From the NCBI GenBank assembly GCA_937961455.1, contig CALGNN010000140.1, forward strand, positions 1 through 39,017: a stretch of DNA of 39,017 nucleotides. Reading direction: 5' to 3'. Positions within the stretch are counted from its first letter, which is position 1, and each line of letters begins with the position of its first letter. A program made the translations under genes and the position numbers. Below are positions 1 to 8,567 of the stretch, in pieces. The notes beneath the pieces were generated by a model that was not told where the DNA came from, did no database searches, and saw nothing but the letters and a program-made list of their open reading frames with translations. The DNA is from an uncultured Saprospiraceae bacterium. Its GTDB lineage: Bacteria; Bacteroidota; Bacteroidia; Chitinophagales; Saprospiraceae.

Positions 1-994
1 AAGAAAAAATACCATCTTCAATTTTACAATCGCTAAGACTTCGATATTGTCCATCTCGACATGCATAGGTATGACCACAGGCTTCTATTGATCTGAAGTC
101 ATTTCCAGTGGCCAAAGCTATTGCATCGATTCCATTAAAGATTCCTTTATTATGTGTGGTAGCTCTATAAGGATCTATTTTTGCAATTTGAACGGCTTTG
201 CAAAATTTATTCGCTAAAGCGCGAGCATCTTCTTCATTATTAAGTTTTAAATCTTCTATCGCACATTCAACAGACACCCTTACTAAACATTCAGGTGTGT
301 AGTTTGATAGAATGGACATGATAATTTCAACTTCTTTTTCTTGATTCGTAAAACTCGGTTCTTCAGCAACAAATTCCTTAAGGCATGATGCAAATCGTTC
401 AAGAACTGAATTGATGAAATTGGCGCCCATAGAATCACAAGTCTCAAATGAAACTTTTATTTGATAGTAGGCATCCATCAAATCTGTTTTATCGAGTAAC
501 TCGATGTCCTCTATTCCTCCTCCTCTCTTTTCCATGTTTGCTGTAATATCAGAGCTGTGAGATCTCAGCGTCTTTTCAAGTTTGTCTTTCAATTGATGCC
601 ATTTGCTAGCATCTCCATTCCAACAAAAGTGAACGTGTCCCAATTTTTTTGTTGAGATAATTTCTGCTTTGAATCCACCCCTGCTATACCAATATTTTGC
701 GGCAGATGAAGCAGCAGCGACAACAGAACTTTCTTCTATTACCATTGGGAGGCAATAGGTTTTATTATTAATTAAAAAATTAGGTGCGACACCGAAAGGA
801 AGAGGAAAGTTTGAAATGGTATTTTCACTAAAACCATCTAAGATTTTTTGTTGATTTTTATCTGGGTGCCAATGCGCTTGAAATTCTTTTTTGACTTCAT
901 TGGAATCCTCAAAATAGCTTTCGACTAACCATTCAATTTTTTCATCTTTGGATAATTTTGAAAATCCTGATATCGTATGCGCTTTTTCCTTCAT
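1..994 (-). CDS. mvaA: Hydroxymethylglutaryl-CoA reductase, class II type (C-terminus cut by window edge)
   Basis: Interconverts HMG-CoA and mevalonate, the committed step of the mevalonate isoprenoid route. I translated it by hand: about 331 residues are present and the end lies beyond base 1. Seen: a PLPFGVAPNF block near residue 64, the VIEESSVVAAAS block with the likely catalytic Glu at 87/88, DSMGANFIN at 187-195 (the family's DAMGAN region), HNKGI with the catalytic-type Lys283, and TGNDFRSIEA with Asp299. The 16-residue Lys-Asp spacing is what I recall for class II enzymes. The start codon overlaps the stop of the IPP isomerase by one base (TAATG), so the two are co-transcribed and probably translationally coupled. 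The anabolic direction is inferred from this neighbour. Confidence 0.9.
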   Translation of the reverse strand, partial: MKEKAHTISGFSKLSKDEKIEWLVESYFEDSNEVKKEFQAHWHPDKNQQKILDGFSENTISNFPLPFGVAPNFLINNKTYCLPMVIEESSVVAAASSAAKYWYSRGGFKAEIISTKKLGHVHFCWNGDASKWHQLKDKLEKTLRSHSSDITANMEKRGGGIEDIELLDKTDLMDAYYQIKVSFETCDSMGANFINSVLERFASCLKEFVAEEPSFTNQEKEVEIIMSILSNYTPECLVRVSVECAIEDLKLNNEEDARALANKFCKAVQIAKIDPYRATTHNKGIFNGIDAIALATGNDFRSIEACGHTYACRDGQYRSLSDCKIEDGIFS

Positions 995-2034
995 TACTTT
1001 ACTTTCAAATAGGCTTGGGCTATTTTTATTCCTTTAATCTGAGCTTCCACAAAATTTCTCAAAGTTTCATAGTCTTCTCTAGCATATTTTAGAAAAGCAG
1101 AAGCTTGACCATAGATTGCAGGCATTTCTAATTTATTAATTAAATGGTAGCCATCCAAAAAATGTGTTATGCCACCAGAAACAATAATTTCTTTACAAAG
1201 AATTTTATGTCCCAATCTTTCGACACAGCTATTCACCATCTCGACCATTTCTTCAGCAGAGTGACCTAACATGGCAAGGGGTCCATATTGCGTTCTTTGA
1301 AAATTATCTGAACGTGCCATTTCAAGTTTTGCAAAATTGGTTCCACCATTTGCTCCAAACTCGATAGCTTGTATTGGCAGTTGCAATAGTGCTAGTAAAC
1401 TATTAATACCCATTCCTTGTCCAACTTCTTTTACGATAATATTGATATTAGGCAATGTATCTATAACACGTTTAATCGTTTCAATCGGAGGATGTTTAAT
1501 AATATCTCCTTCCGGTTGCAACCATTCCTGTAAAGGATTTATATGTATAATAAGACCGTCAGTTTTTAGTTTATCGATCAAAATAGATAATCTATTAATC
1601 TGGTCTTCTTCGAAAAGTTCTTCAATCTGAGCTATTCCAATATTTGCATACAAAGGATAGGAGGAACCTATAATATCTCTCACATCAAAATCTCCTAAAA
1701 ATTCGTCCGAATATAATAAAGGTCTACACGAACCCAGTCCCATTCCTAAGCCAAACTCATTGCAAGCTTTAGCAAGATTGTGATTTATGGTTTTTGCCCA
1801 TTTGGTGCCACCAGTCATACTAGAGACCCAAAGTGGAGCTAAAAGTTGCTTGCCAGCAAATGAAATTGAAATATCTTGCTGACTTATATCATTGGAAGCA
1901 AGCGCAGGTTCGTAGTAGAATCTGTTATCAATTTGACCTGAAAGTACTCTAGATTCAAAGGCTAGATCAATATGATCTTTTTTCCTTGATTCACTTTCTG
2001 GATCTTTTAAAGCTGGCTTTTCTAAATTTTCCAT
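994..2034 (-). CDS. fni: Type 2 isopentenyl-diphosphate delta-isomerase (FMN-dependent)
   Basis: Isomerises isopentenyl diphosphate to dimethylallyl diphosphate, supplying both C5 units to isoprenoid synthesis in the cytosol. Numbered from the ATG chosen here, the protein has about 346 residues, the family's usual size. RKKDHI lies at 17-22 near the N-terminus as expected, followed by SSMTGG at 71-76 and the glycine-rich GLGMGLGS near 95-102. The NPLQEW...PEGD block carries the conserved Gln/Glu, and a GANGGTNFAKLE phosphate-binding segment follows. The reading frame stays open upstream to a TTG at 2091, but those extra 19 residues have no family counterpart, so the ATG at 2034 is preferred. 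Its stop overlaps the HMG-CoA reductase start. Confidence 0.93.
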   Translation of the reverse strand: MENLEKPALKDPESESRKKDHIDLAFESRVLSGQIDNRFYYEPALASNDISQQDISISFAGKQLLAPLWVSSMTGGTKWAKTINHNLAKACNEFGLGMGLGSCRPLLYSDEFLGDFDVRDIIGSSYPLYANIGIAQIEELFEEDQINRLSILIDKLKTDGLIIHINPLQEWLQPEGDIIKHPPIETIKRVIDTLPNINIIVKEVGQGMGINSLLALLQLPIQAIEFGANGGTNFAKLEMARSDNFQRTQYGPLAMLGHSAEEMVEMVNSCVERLGHKILCKEIIVSGGITHFLDGYHLINKLEMPAIYGQASAFLKYAREDYETLRNFVEAQIKGIKIAQAYLKVK

Positions 2035-2191
2035 CGGGTCAAATTTACCATTTAGGAACATTATTATCATTAAAATGTTTTTGTAAGCCAAAATCTGTTC
2101 TAAAATTCAAGAGTAATTTCAAAAAATTGCGATTTTAAGACTGAATTTCAACCACTTACACAAACTTTAACAGTATTTATTCCTTTTTTCC

Positions 2192-2222
2192 TTTGTTTAT
2201 TGAGTTTAGAAAATTACCTTCG
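2192..2222 (+). promoter_or_regulatory. Bacteroidota-type promoter of the rplM operon
   Basis: TTTG at 2192-2195 and TACCTTCG at 2215-2222 are separated by exactly 19 bases. This matches the phylum's TTTG / TAnnTTTG consensus with one change (TTCG). It would start transcription near 2229, just at the leader hairpin. Confidence 0.7.
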
Positions 2223-2226
2223 CACT

Positions 2227-2263
2227 CCATTTTTAAATCTCCTACTTTATACAGGAGGAATGG
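2227..2263 (+). promoter_or_regulatory. Candidate ribosomal-protein leader hairpin upstream of rplM
   Basis: Nested inverted repeats: CCAT (2227-2230) with ATGG (2260-2263) enclose CTCCT (2239-2243) with AGGAG (2253-2257) around a 9-base loop. The element sits at the predicted 5' end of the transcript, about 40 bases before the GTG start. L13 leaders with autoregulatory roles have been proposed in Bacteroidia. That this is one of them is inference from position only. Confidence 0.4.
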
Positions 2264-2300
2264 ATTAGAGAATATTCTCAAAATTAAAAACTTTTAAGCA

Positions 2301-2747
2301 GTGGATTCACTGAGTTATAAAACAAAATCAGAGCGCAAAGAAGATGTCGTTAGAGCTTTTTGGCTAGTAGATGCAGAGAATTTGGTGATCGGTAGAATGG
2401 CCAGCCAAGTTGCCCATGTATTGAAAGGCAAGCACAAACCTTCTTATACGCCTCACATTGATACTGGTGATCATGTGGTTATCATCAATGCTGAAAAAGC
2501 AAGATTTACTGGAAACAAGATGGATGACAAAGTGTATTTGACTTTTTCAGGTTATCCAGGTGGACAAAAAAGTAAAACTGCCAAAGAAATTAGAGACAAG
2601 AATCCCATCTTACTTTTGGAATATGCAGTAAAAGGTATGTTGCCAAAAAATCGTTTGGGAAGAGCTATGTTTAAAAAGCTTCATGTTTATGCTGGAGGAG
2701 AACATCCACATGCTGCACAGAAGCCTCAATCACTAAAAATTATCTAA
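2301..2747 (+). CDS. rplM: 50S ribosomal protein L13
   Basis: Early-assembling protein of the large ribosomal subunit. The 148-residue product carries the family core: WLVDAENLVIGRMAS near residues 21-35, the KGKHKPSYTPHIDTGDHV block, and the C-terminal LPKNRLGRAMFKKLHVYAG signature. The start is GTG. I chose it because the MDSLSYKT N-terminus is typical of Bacteroidota L13, which carries a short extension relative to the E. coli protein. It is the first gene of a four-gene translation operon, four bases before rpsI, and has its own promoter and a possible leader hairpin. Confidence 0.96.
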   Translation: MDSLSYKTKSERKEDVVRAFWLVDAENLVIGRMASQVAHVLKGKHKPSYTPHIDTGDHVVIINAEKARFTGNKMDDKVYLTFSGYPGGQKSKTAKEIRDKNPILLLEYAVKGMLPKNRLGRAMFKKLHVYAGGEHPHAAQKPQSLKII

Positions 2748-2751
2748 TTAG

Positions 2752-3138
2752 ATGGAAATAATAAATGCCGTTGGCAGAAGAAAAGCTTCGATTGCCAGAG
2801 TATATCTAAAAAATGGAGAAGGCAAAATAACCGTAAATGGAAAGCCACTTAATGAATACTTTACTTTAAAGTATATGGAGTTAAGTGTTTTGGATCCTAT
2901 CAAGACGGTTGAAGTTGAAGGAACCTATGATCTAAATGCGAATGTGTCTGGAGGAGGAATTAAGGGACAAGCTGAAGCTTTACGTCTTGCGATTTCAAGA
3001 GCCTTAGTAAAGGTCAATGAAGATTATAGACCAGCGCTTAAAGCGAAGAAGTTTATGACAAGAGATGCTCGTGTGGTTGAACGTAAAAAATACGGAAAAC
3101 CAAAAGCAAGAAAGAGCTTCCAGTTCTCAAAACGTTAA
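2752..3138 (+). CDS. rpsI: 30S ribosomal protein S9
   Basis: Small-subunit head protein whose basic C-terminal tail reaches toward the P-site tRNA. The 128-residue product shows the classic start MEIINAVGRRKASIARVYL, the central SGGGIKGQAEALRLAISRAL block, and the basic end with RDARVVERKKYGKPKARKSF and a KR terminus. The full family length is present. It follows rplM by four bases, the near-universal L13-S9 pair. Confidence 0.97.
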   Translation: MEIINAVGRRKASIARVYLKNGEGKITVNGKPLNEYFTLKYMELSVLDPIKTVEVEGTYDLNANVSGGGIKGQAEALRLAISRALVKVNEDYRPALKAKKFMTRDARVVERKKYGKPKARKSFQFSKR

Positions 3139-3175
3139 TCAACCTTATTTTAAAAAAGTAGAAGTAATTATATAA

Positions 3176-3901
3176 ATGAGTTTACCTACACATGATGAAA
3201 TGCTAAATGCTGGAGTACACTTCGGGCATATGCGTAAAAAATGGAATCCTAAAATGCGTCCATATATTTTTATGGAAAAGAAAGGGATTCATATCATTGA
3301 TTTAAACAGAACACAAGAATGTCTTGAAAAAGCAGCTGCTGCAATGAAGCAGATTGCTAAGTCTGGACGTAAAATATTATTTGTTGCTACAAAAAAGCAA
3401 GCTAGAGAGATTGTTTCTAAATCTGCTAGATCTGTAAACATGCCTTATGTTACAGAAAGATGGTTAGGTGGTATGATGACCAACTTTTCCACTATCAAGC
3501 GATCTGTAAAGAAGATGAATAGCATCGACAAATTATTGGCTGATGGTAATGTAACTTCTATTACAAAAAAAGAACGTCTTACTTTGACAAGAGAGCGTAA
3601 TAAACTTGAAAAAGTATTAGGAGGTATTGCAAATCTAAATAGATTACCTGCTGCAGTATTTATTGTTGATGTACATCACGAGCATATTGCAATTGCAGAA
3701 TCTAATAAACTTGGATTAAAATCTTTTGCAATCGTTGATACGAATTCTAATCCAGGCTTGGTAGATTTTCCAATTCCAGGAAATGATGATGCTTCAAAAT
3801 CAGTTGGTTTGATTACAAAGTATGTCACAGAATCTATCAAAGAAGGATTAGACGAAAGGAGAGCTGCAAGAGAAGAAAGAGAGAAGTCAGCGCAAGCCTA
3901 G
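3176..3901 (+). CDS. rpsB: 30S ribosomal protein S2
   Basis: Late-assembling small-subunit protein. The 241-residue product has the family landmarks: AGVHFGHMRKKWNPKM near residues 12-27, RWLGGMMTNFSTI near 96-108, RLPAAVFIVDVHHE, and the NSNPGLVDFPIPGNDDA motif. A charged C-terminal tail is present. It lies 37 bases after rpsI and 42 before tsf, so the standard rpsB-tsf pair is fused here to the L13-S9 pair. Confidence 0.97.
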   Translation: MSLPTHDEMLNAGVHFGHMRKKWNPKMRPYIFMEKKGIHIIDLNRTQECLEKAAAAMKQIAKSGRKILFVATKKQAREIVSKSARSVNMPYVTERWLGGMMTNFSTIKRSVKKMNSIDKLLADGNVTSITKKERLTLTRERNKLEKVLGGIANLNRLPAAVFIVDVHHEHIAIAESNKLGLKSFAIVDTNSNPGLVDFPIPGNDDASKSVGLITKYVTESIKEGLDERRAAREEREKSAQA

Positions 3902-3943
3902 TTTAGTAGCCTAATTTAATAAATCAAATAAATTTTAATAGAA

Positions 3944-4774
3944 ATGAGTATATCAGCATCTGATGTAAAAAAATTAAGAGACATCACCGGAGCAGGTATG
4001 ATGGATTGCAAAAAAGCGTTAGTAGAAGCAGAGGGAGATTCAGAAAAAGCAATTGAAATCTTAAGAAAAAAAGGTCAGAAAATGTCTGCAAAAAGAGCAG
4101 ATAGAGAAGCTAAAGAAGGTGCAGTGATTGCACTGGTATCTGACGATAGAAAAAGAGGAGTAGTAGTAAGGTTGAGTTCTGAAACAGATTTTGTTTCAAA
4201 GAATGATGATTTTGTAAACCTTGCAAAGAGTTTTGCAGAGTTGGCATTGAGAGAATTTCCATCTGACAAAGACGCATTATTGGCATTAACTTATTCAGAA
4301 GGAATGTCTGTTGCAGATAAAGTAATTGAGCAAGTAGGTGTAATTGGCGAAAAAATTGAAATCGCAGATTATAAAAACTTAGAAGCAGAGATCGTTTCAC
4401 CATATATCCATATGGGTAATAAGGCTGGAGTATTAGTAGGTCTAAATATCGCTTCTGATGAAAGTTTTGAAGCCGGAAAAAATCTAGCTATGCAAGTAGC
4501 AGCGATGAAGCCTTTAGCCGTTGATAAAGATGGTATTGATTCTAGTATTGTAGAGAAAGAAATCGAAATTGGGAAAGAAGTTGCTAGACAAGCTGGTAAA
4601 CCTGAAGAAATGCTAGAGAAAATTGCTATGGGTAAGCTTAATAAATTTTTCAAGGAAAACACCTTAGTAAATCAAGCTTATGTAAAAGATAGTAAAGTCT
4701 CTGTAACACAATATTTGCAGAGCGTACAATCTGATTTATCTGTTGTTGACTTCAAACATGTCGCTTTAGGATAA
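3944..4774 (+). CDS. tsf: Translation elongation factor Ts
   Basis: Nucleotide exchange factor that releases GDP from EF-Tu. The 276-residue product begins with a UBA-like domain carrying LRDITGAGMMDCKKALVEAEGD, followed by EAIEILRKKGQ-type helix residues and the SETDFVSKNDDF contact motif around 67-80. HMGNKAGVLVGL lies in the core domains. Length and motif order are normal for the family. It is the last gene of the operon, and a strong intrinsic terminator follows 24 bases after the stop. Confidence 0.97.
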   Translation: MSISASDVKKLRDITGAGMMDCKKALVEAEGDSEKAIEILRKKGQKMSAKRADREAKEGAVIALVSDDRKRGVVVRLSSETDFVSKNDDFVNLAKSFAELALREFPSDKDALLALTYSEGMSVADKVIEQVGVIGEKIEIADYKNLEAEIVSPYIHMGNKAGVLVGLNIASDESFEAGKNLAMQVAAMKPLAVDKDGIDSSIVEKEIEIGKEVARQAGKPEEMLEKIAMGKLNKFFKENTLVNQAYVKDSKVSVTQYLQSVQSDLSVVDFKHVALG

Positions 4775-4798
4775 ATTATTAGCTTTCCAGAATAAATG

Positions 4799-4832
4799 AG
4801 GCTCATAGTTATTTTACTATGAGCCTTTTTTT
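4799..4832 (+). terminator. Rho-independent terminator after tsf
   Basis: A perfect 10-bp stem GGCTCATAGT / ACTATGAGCC with a six-base loop is followed by seven T. It ends the rplM-rpsI-rpsB-tsf operon. Confidence 0.93.
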
Positions 4833-4861
4833 GTATTTTTTGCTTTCGATCAAATCATACT

Positions 4862-5983
4862 ATGTTTAAAAATAAAAAGCTAGTTCAGATCTCCTTCTTT
4901 ATATTTTCATTAATGCTACTGGCCTTTTCAGGTAATCCACCAAATGGCGCTAGTGGTGCACCAGGTGATGTAGCATGCACGAACTGTCACTCAGGTGGAA
5001 CTCAAGATATTGAATTCAACGTCCTTGGTTTTCCTCAAAGCGACATTACGCCGAATACGGTTTATCCAATCACAGTTGAAATAATACAAAACACTCCAGA
5101 TACTGATGCAAACGATCGTGGAGGATTTCAAATGACCGTAATTAGAGCTTCTTTACCTTCTTCTAGCAGTATTGGTACCCTTGCAAGTACTGATGCAAAC
5201 GCTACAGTATCCTTTTTTAATGGACGTCAATATTTTGAACATAACAACGGTGCTAAGTTTTTCAATTCCCAAGATACCATAAGGTATACAGGTACCTGGA
5301 CTGCTCCCAGCTCAGTAAGTGTTCTTGATGTGAATGTATTTGCAACTTCCGTTGTGGCCAATGGCAATGGCGTTCCGACTGGAGATAGAGTTGGATTTTA
5401 TAATGACTTGGGGAATACTTTTCCAGTTGAATTTTTAAGATTTGAAGTTTCAAAATTTGGTGACGATGAGGTATTGATATCATGGGTCACAGGGACAGAG
5501 ATAAATAGTTCTCATTTTGAAATCGAAAGAAGTTTTGATGGTATTGAATTTGAAAAAATTTATCAAACAGAATCGAAAGGTGATATATATTCAGGTGGAA
5601 GCTATGAATGGTATGATGCACTTATTGATGAGGCAGATATTATTTATTATAGAATAAAAGAAATAGGCATAGACGGATCAAGTATGTATTCAAGCGTAGC
5701 AACTATTAAACCTGCTAATAGGAACACAGATCTTATTCGAATTTTTCCTAATCCTGTAGCTAAAAATAGCAGAATTACCATTGACCAAATCCCGCAGTTC
5801 TATCAAGAAGTTAAGCTTGAAGTACTTGATTTTCATGGAAGCAAGTTTTGGGAACAAACGGATTGCAATGTTCGAGACAGTAAAATTGTCATCCATCCCG
5901 AATTTAAACAAAGTGGCATGTATTATTTGCGAATGCAATTTGGTGATCAAACAAAAACGCTTCCATTTGTAGTTATTGATTAA
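4862..5983 (+). CDS. Secreted protein with choice-of-anchor V-like domain and T9SS type A sorting domain
   Basis: The 373-residue product has an N-terminal signal peptide (about residues 1-23), then NPPNGASGAPGDVACTNCHSG with a CxxCH motif at 39-43. This N-terminal block resembles the 'choice-of-anchor V' family, which I name from memory. A beta-rich middle region follows. After it comes an FEIERSFDGIEFEKI / YYRIKEIG segment typical of Bacteroidota secreted proteins, and a C-terminal region with IRIFPNPVAKNS...YYLRMQFGDQTKTLPFVV that is a type A T9SS sorting signal. It is likely exported and attached to or released from the outer membrane. CxxCH could bind haem, but a single such motif here is not proof. 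It stands alone between a terminator and pyrH. Confidence 0.82.
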   Translation: MFKNKKLVQISFFIFSLMLLAFSGNPPNGASGAPGDVACTNCHSGGTQDIEFNVLGFPQSDITPNTVYPITVEIIQNTPDTDANDRGGFQMTVIRASLPSSSSIGTLASTDANATVSFFNGRQYFEHNNGAKFFNSQDTIRYTGTWTAPSSVSVLDVNVFATSVVANGNGVPTGDRVGFYNDLGNTFPVEFLRFEVSKFGDDEVLISWVTGTEINSSHFEIERSFDGIEFEKIYQTESKGDIYSGGSYEWYDALIDEADIIYYRIKEIGIDGSSMYSSVATIKPANRNTDLIRIFPNPVAKNSRITIDQIPQFYQEVKLEVLDFHGSKFWEQTDCNVRDSKIVIHPEFKQSGMYYLRMQFGDQTKTLPFVVID

Positions 5984-6022
5984 TGCTAGACAAATAGAAA
6001 ACAAATTTTTTAAGCTTGAATT

Positions 6023-6053
6023 TCTGAATAGGCTAATTAAAAATATATCTTCG
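6023..6053 (+). promoter_or_regulatory. Predicted pyrH promoter
   Basis: TATCTTCG at 6046-6053 is a good match to the phylum's TAnnTTTG box. Nineteen bases upstream lies TCTG (6023-6026), a weaker version of TTTG. The start codon of pyrH lies 18 bases after the -7 box. Confidence 0.55.
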
Positions 6054-6071
6054 TCTTAGCAAAATGACAGG

Positions 6072-6785
6072 ATGCAGTTAAAGTACAAAAGAATCTTACT
6101 AAAACTAAGCGGAGAAACTTTAATGGGTCAGCAAGAATATGGTATTGACGCTGACATGCTTGTTTACTACGCAAGACAAATCAAAGAAATCGTTGATCTT
6201 GGTGCAGAGGTCGCAATCGTAATTGGTGGTGGAAATATTTTTAGAGGTCTGAATGCTTCTCATTCTGGTATAGAAAGAGTGCAAGGAGATTATATGGGAA
6301 TGTTGGCTACCGTCATCAACGGTTTAGCATTACAAAGTGCACTTGAAAATTTGAATGTCTATACACGTTTAGTCTCTGCCATAGAGATTTTGCAAATAGC
6401 AGAGCCTTATATTCGAAGAAGAGCCATAAGGCATCTTGAAAAAGGAAGAGTTGTTATATTTTCAGCAGGGACAGGTAGTCCGTTTTTCACTACAGATTCT
6501 GCTGCAGCATTAAGAGCAAACGAAATGGGCTGTGATGCGATTTTAAAAGGCACAAGAGTGAATGGAATCTATACCGCAGATCCAGAAAAAGATCCAACAG
6601 CTACCATGTTTGATAATTTGTCTTTCACGAAAGTGATTAGCCTTGGATTAGGCATCATGGATATGACTGCGTTTACACTTTGCCAAGAAAATGATATTCC
6701 AATAAATGTATTCAATATCAATGAACCTGGAAATCTTCAAAAGATCGTAACAGGCACGCCTGTGGGTACCTTAGTGAGTACCTAA
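6072..6785 (+). CDS. pyrH: UMP kinase
   Basis: Phosphorylates UMP to UDP in pyrimidine nucleotide synthesis. It is a hexameric amino-acid-kinase-fold enzyme. The 237-residue product shows [13 protein letters not shown] near residues 8-20, [10 protein letters not shown], the [16 protein letters not shown] block, [17 protein letters not shown], and [17 protein letters not shown]. All are family-defining and the length is normal. In many bacteria pyrH is followed by frr (ribosome recycling factor). Here it meets a convergent unrelated gene with zero intergenic bases, and it is separated from tsf by a secreted-protein gene. Confidence 0.97.
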   Translation: MQLKYKRILLKLSGETLMGQQEYGIDADMLVYYARQIKEIVDLGAEVAIVIGGGNIFRGLNASHSGIERVQGDYMGMLATVINGLALQSALENLNVYTRLVSAIEILQIAEPYIRRRAIRHLEKGRVVIFSAGTGSPFFTTDSAAALRANEMGCDAILKGTRVNGIYTADPEKDPTATMFDNLSFTKVISLGLGIMDMTAFTLCQENDIPINVFNINEPGNLQKIVTGTPVGTLVST

Positions 6786-7289
6786 TCATCCAAGATCTTG
6801 ACCTTCATAATAGCCTAAGTCTATATCTAGTTGCATTTTTGTAATCCAACTGATTTGCCCAACATGATAAGAAAAATGTTCTACGACATGAATAAGAATA
6901 CTCAGAGCGCTTTCTTCGTAAATATTTTGAACTAGGCGCTTTTTTAATAATTCAGAAGGCTGGATTTGATCAAGAACCATTCTAACCTCTTGCTCCAATT
7001 TGTGTAAATCATTAATTAGAATTTCTTTGTCAATGGCCGCTCTTTGATCAAATTCTTGGTCCCTTGTTCGAATATCTTCCTGAGCTCCAATTCCAGATAA
7101 AATCCACTGCCTTACATTTCCGCAAAGATGGAGTGTCAAATTTCCAATGCTATTGGAATGTTCATTTGGTCTCCACCAAATTTGTTCTAAGGTCAATTTA
7201 TTTAAACAAATTATTATTCGAGTGATTCCCTCATCAAACAATCTTCTTTTAGTCTCCTCTATTAATGCTCGAGTAAATTGATCTTCCAT
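6786..7289 (-). CDS. DinB-superfamily (DUF1572-like) protein
   Basis: The 167-residue protein has a predicted four-helix bundle of the DinB/YfiT type. It carries the pattern WWRPNEHSNSIGNLTLHLCGNVRQWI and, near the end, ILIHVVEHFSYHVGQISWITKM. The three spaced histidines (in NLTLHLCGN and in HFSYHVGQI) match the metal-binding triad of this superfamily. The biochemical role is unknown; some relatives are metal-dependent thiol transferases. Its stop codon abuts the pyrH stop, so the two are convergent. Confidence 0.82.
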   Translation of the reverse strand: MEDQFTRALIEETKRRLFDEGITRIIICLNKLTLEQIWWRPNEHSNSIGNLTLHLCGNVRQWILSGIGAQEDIRTRDQEFDQRAAIDKEILINDLHKLEQEVRMVLDQIQPSELLKKRLVQNIYEESALSILIHVVEHFSYHVGQISWITKMQLDIDLGYYEGQDLG

Positions 7290-7339
7290 ACTTCTTAGAT
7301 ATTTGTTTCGTTTATTTGAGGTATAATCATAAACAAACT

Positions 7340-7696
7340 ATGAAATTTAATTTACTAACATTTATCTGTATTGCTATTTTTTCCTTGTCTTGTAATACAC
7401 CTTCAGCCACTGCCTTAGAGGAAGAATTTCAAGAAGGAAGTTTAGTTACTAAAGTATGTAGTCGTGGATGCTACAACTATGTATTAGAGACAGGGAATAA
7501 AATTTATTACCCGGTAAATTTATCAGATGAATTAAAAGAATCAACTATAGCTGCAAAAGCATTGGAAGTAAGATTTAAAGGAAGTTTATTAGATAGTGAA
7601 ACTGAAATTACCAAACCTGGACCAACAGATATTCCTGTTTTTGATTTTACATGTCAAGATATCAAACTGAGTTTTATTGAAGCTCTAGACCAATAA
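7340..7696 (+). CDS. Small predicted lipoprotein of unknown function
   Basis: From the ATG chosen here the product has 118 residues. It opens with MKFNLLTFICIAIFSLSC, a lipoprotein signal with the lipid-accepting Cys at residue 18. The mature part holds a Cys pair in VCSRGCYNY and a third Cys near the end (FTCQDIKLSF), so a disulfide is possible. The frame is open a little further upstream to a TTG, but the lipoprotein signal fixes the start. I do not recognise a family. It is transcribed away from the DinB-fold gene and toward comF. Confidence 0.75.
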   Translation: MKFNLLTFICIAIFSLSCNTPSATALEEEFQEGSLVTKVCSRGCYNYVLETGNKIYYPVNLSDELKESTIAAKALEVRFKGSLLDSETEITKPGPTDIPVFDFTCQDIKLSFIEALDQ

Positions 7697-7732
7697 CATT
7701 TTTTTCTTAGCTTAGTTTCAAGAACTACAATC

Positions 7733-8446
7733 ATGAAACTAAAACGAATCCTCATGCTTCCTATTGAGGGAGCATTCGAATTACTATTCCCTAACACTTG
7801 CAATGCTTGTTTAGAGGTCGAAGCGCCACATGGTGAAATTATGTGTGTTGCTTGCCAATCAAAATCTACGATTAGTGAACTTCATCAATTTCGAGAAAAT
7901 GAATTTACCAGACACTTTTGGGGAAGAGTACCGATCTATACTGGAGCAGCAATGTATCGATTTTCCAAAGGTGGTGTTGCTCAGAATTTAATCAGCCAAT
8001 TTAAATACAAGGGGAATATCCATATTGGCACTTATCTAGGAAAGCAATATGGTAGTATTCTAAAAAATCAGCTTTTGTATAAACAGGTGGATATGGTCAT
8101 CCCTGTTCCTTTGCATTTTAGAAAGGAAGGAAAAAGGGGGTTTAATCAGTCTGAAGTTTTTGCTAAAGCACTAGCAGAATCCATGGGTAAACCTTGTGAA
8201 ACCAAAGTACTTTTAAGGGTAAGACACACTGCTACTCAGACAAAGAAGTCTCGACAAGAACGACTAGATAATTTAACAAATGCATTTCAAATAAAGCCAG
8301 GATGTAAAATTGAGGGGAAACACATTTTGCTAGTGGATGATGTTTTGACTACGGGTGCTACATTGGAAGCTTGTGCACTTGTTTTACAAAGTCAAAACGC
8401 TGTTAGGCTTAGTTTGCTAACGATAGGCATTGGTGCTTCAGTTTAG
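7733..8446 (+). CDS. comF: ComF-family phosphoribosyltransferase-like protein
   Basis: Members take part in DNA uptake in naturally competent bacteria. The enzymatic activity is not established here. The 237-residue product has an N-terminal zinc-finger-like set of Cys23, Cys26, Cys38 and Cys41, then a type I phosphoribosyltransferase domain. That domain has DMVIPVPLHFRKEGKRGFNQSE, the RHTATQTKKSRQERLDN segment typical of ComF, and the PRPP-binding loop LLVDDVLTTGAT near residues 199-210. No other competence genes are in the window. It follows the lipoprotein gene by 36 bases, so the two may be co-transcribed. Confidence 0.9.
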   Translation: MKLKRILMLPIEGAFELLFPNTCNACLEVEAPHGEIMCVACQSKSTISELHQFRENEFTRHFWGRVPIYTGAAMYRFSKGGVAQNLISQFKYKGNIHIGTYLGKQYGSILKNQLLYKQVDMVIPVPLHFRKEGKRGFNQSEVFAKALAESMGKPCETKVLLRVRHTATQTKKSRQERLDNLTNAFQIKPGCKIEGKHILLVDDVLTTGATLEACALVLQSQNAVRLSLLTIGIGASV

Positions 8447-8454
8447 TTTTAGGC

Positions 8455-8491
8455 AAAAAAAACACCCGCTTCTGGTTAGTGAAAGCGGGTG
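8455..8491 (-). terminator. Rho-independent terminator of htrA
   Basis: The stem CACCCGCTT (8463-8471) / AAGCGGGTG (8483-8491) has an 11-base loop. The A8 run on its left becomes a U8 tail only when read from the minus strand, so it terminates the htrA transcript 77 bases after that gene's stop. Reading rightward (comF) there is no clear U tract. Confidence 0.85.
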
Positions 8492-8567
8492 CATCAAAAC
8501 AAAACGAAAAACCAACTTTAATCTTTCGGTTTCAATGAAGATCTGTTTTGAAAATCTATCATTGAGT

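Noticed and set aside
2035-2091. Longer N-terminus of the IPP isomerase from a TTG codon
   Set aside because: The extra residues are not found in the family and the RKKDHI motif is already near the N-terminus with the later ATG.
8455-8491. Terminator assigned to comF
   Set aside because: Reading rightward, the stem is not followed by T; the A8 run before it makes it a minus-strand terminator for htrA.
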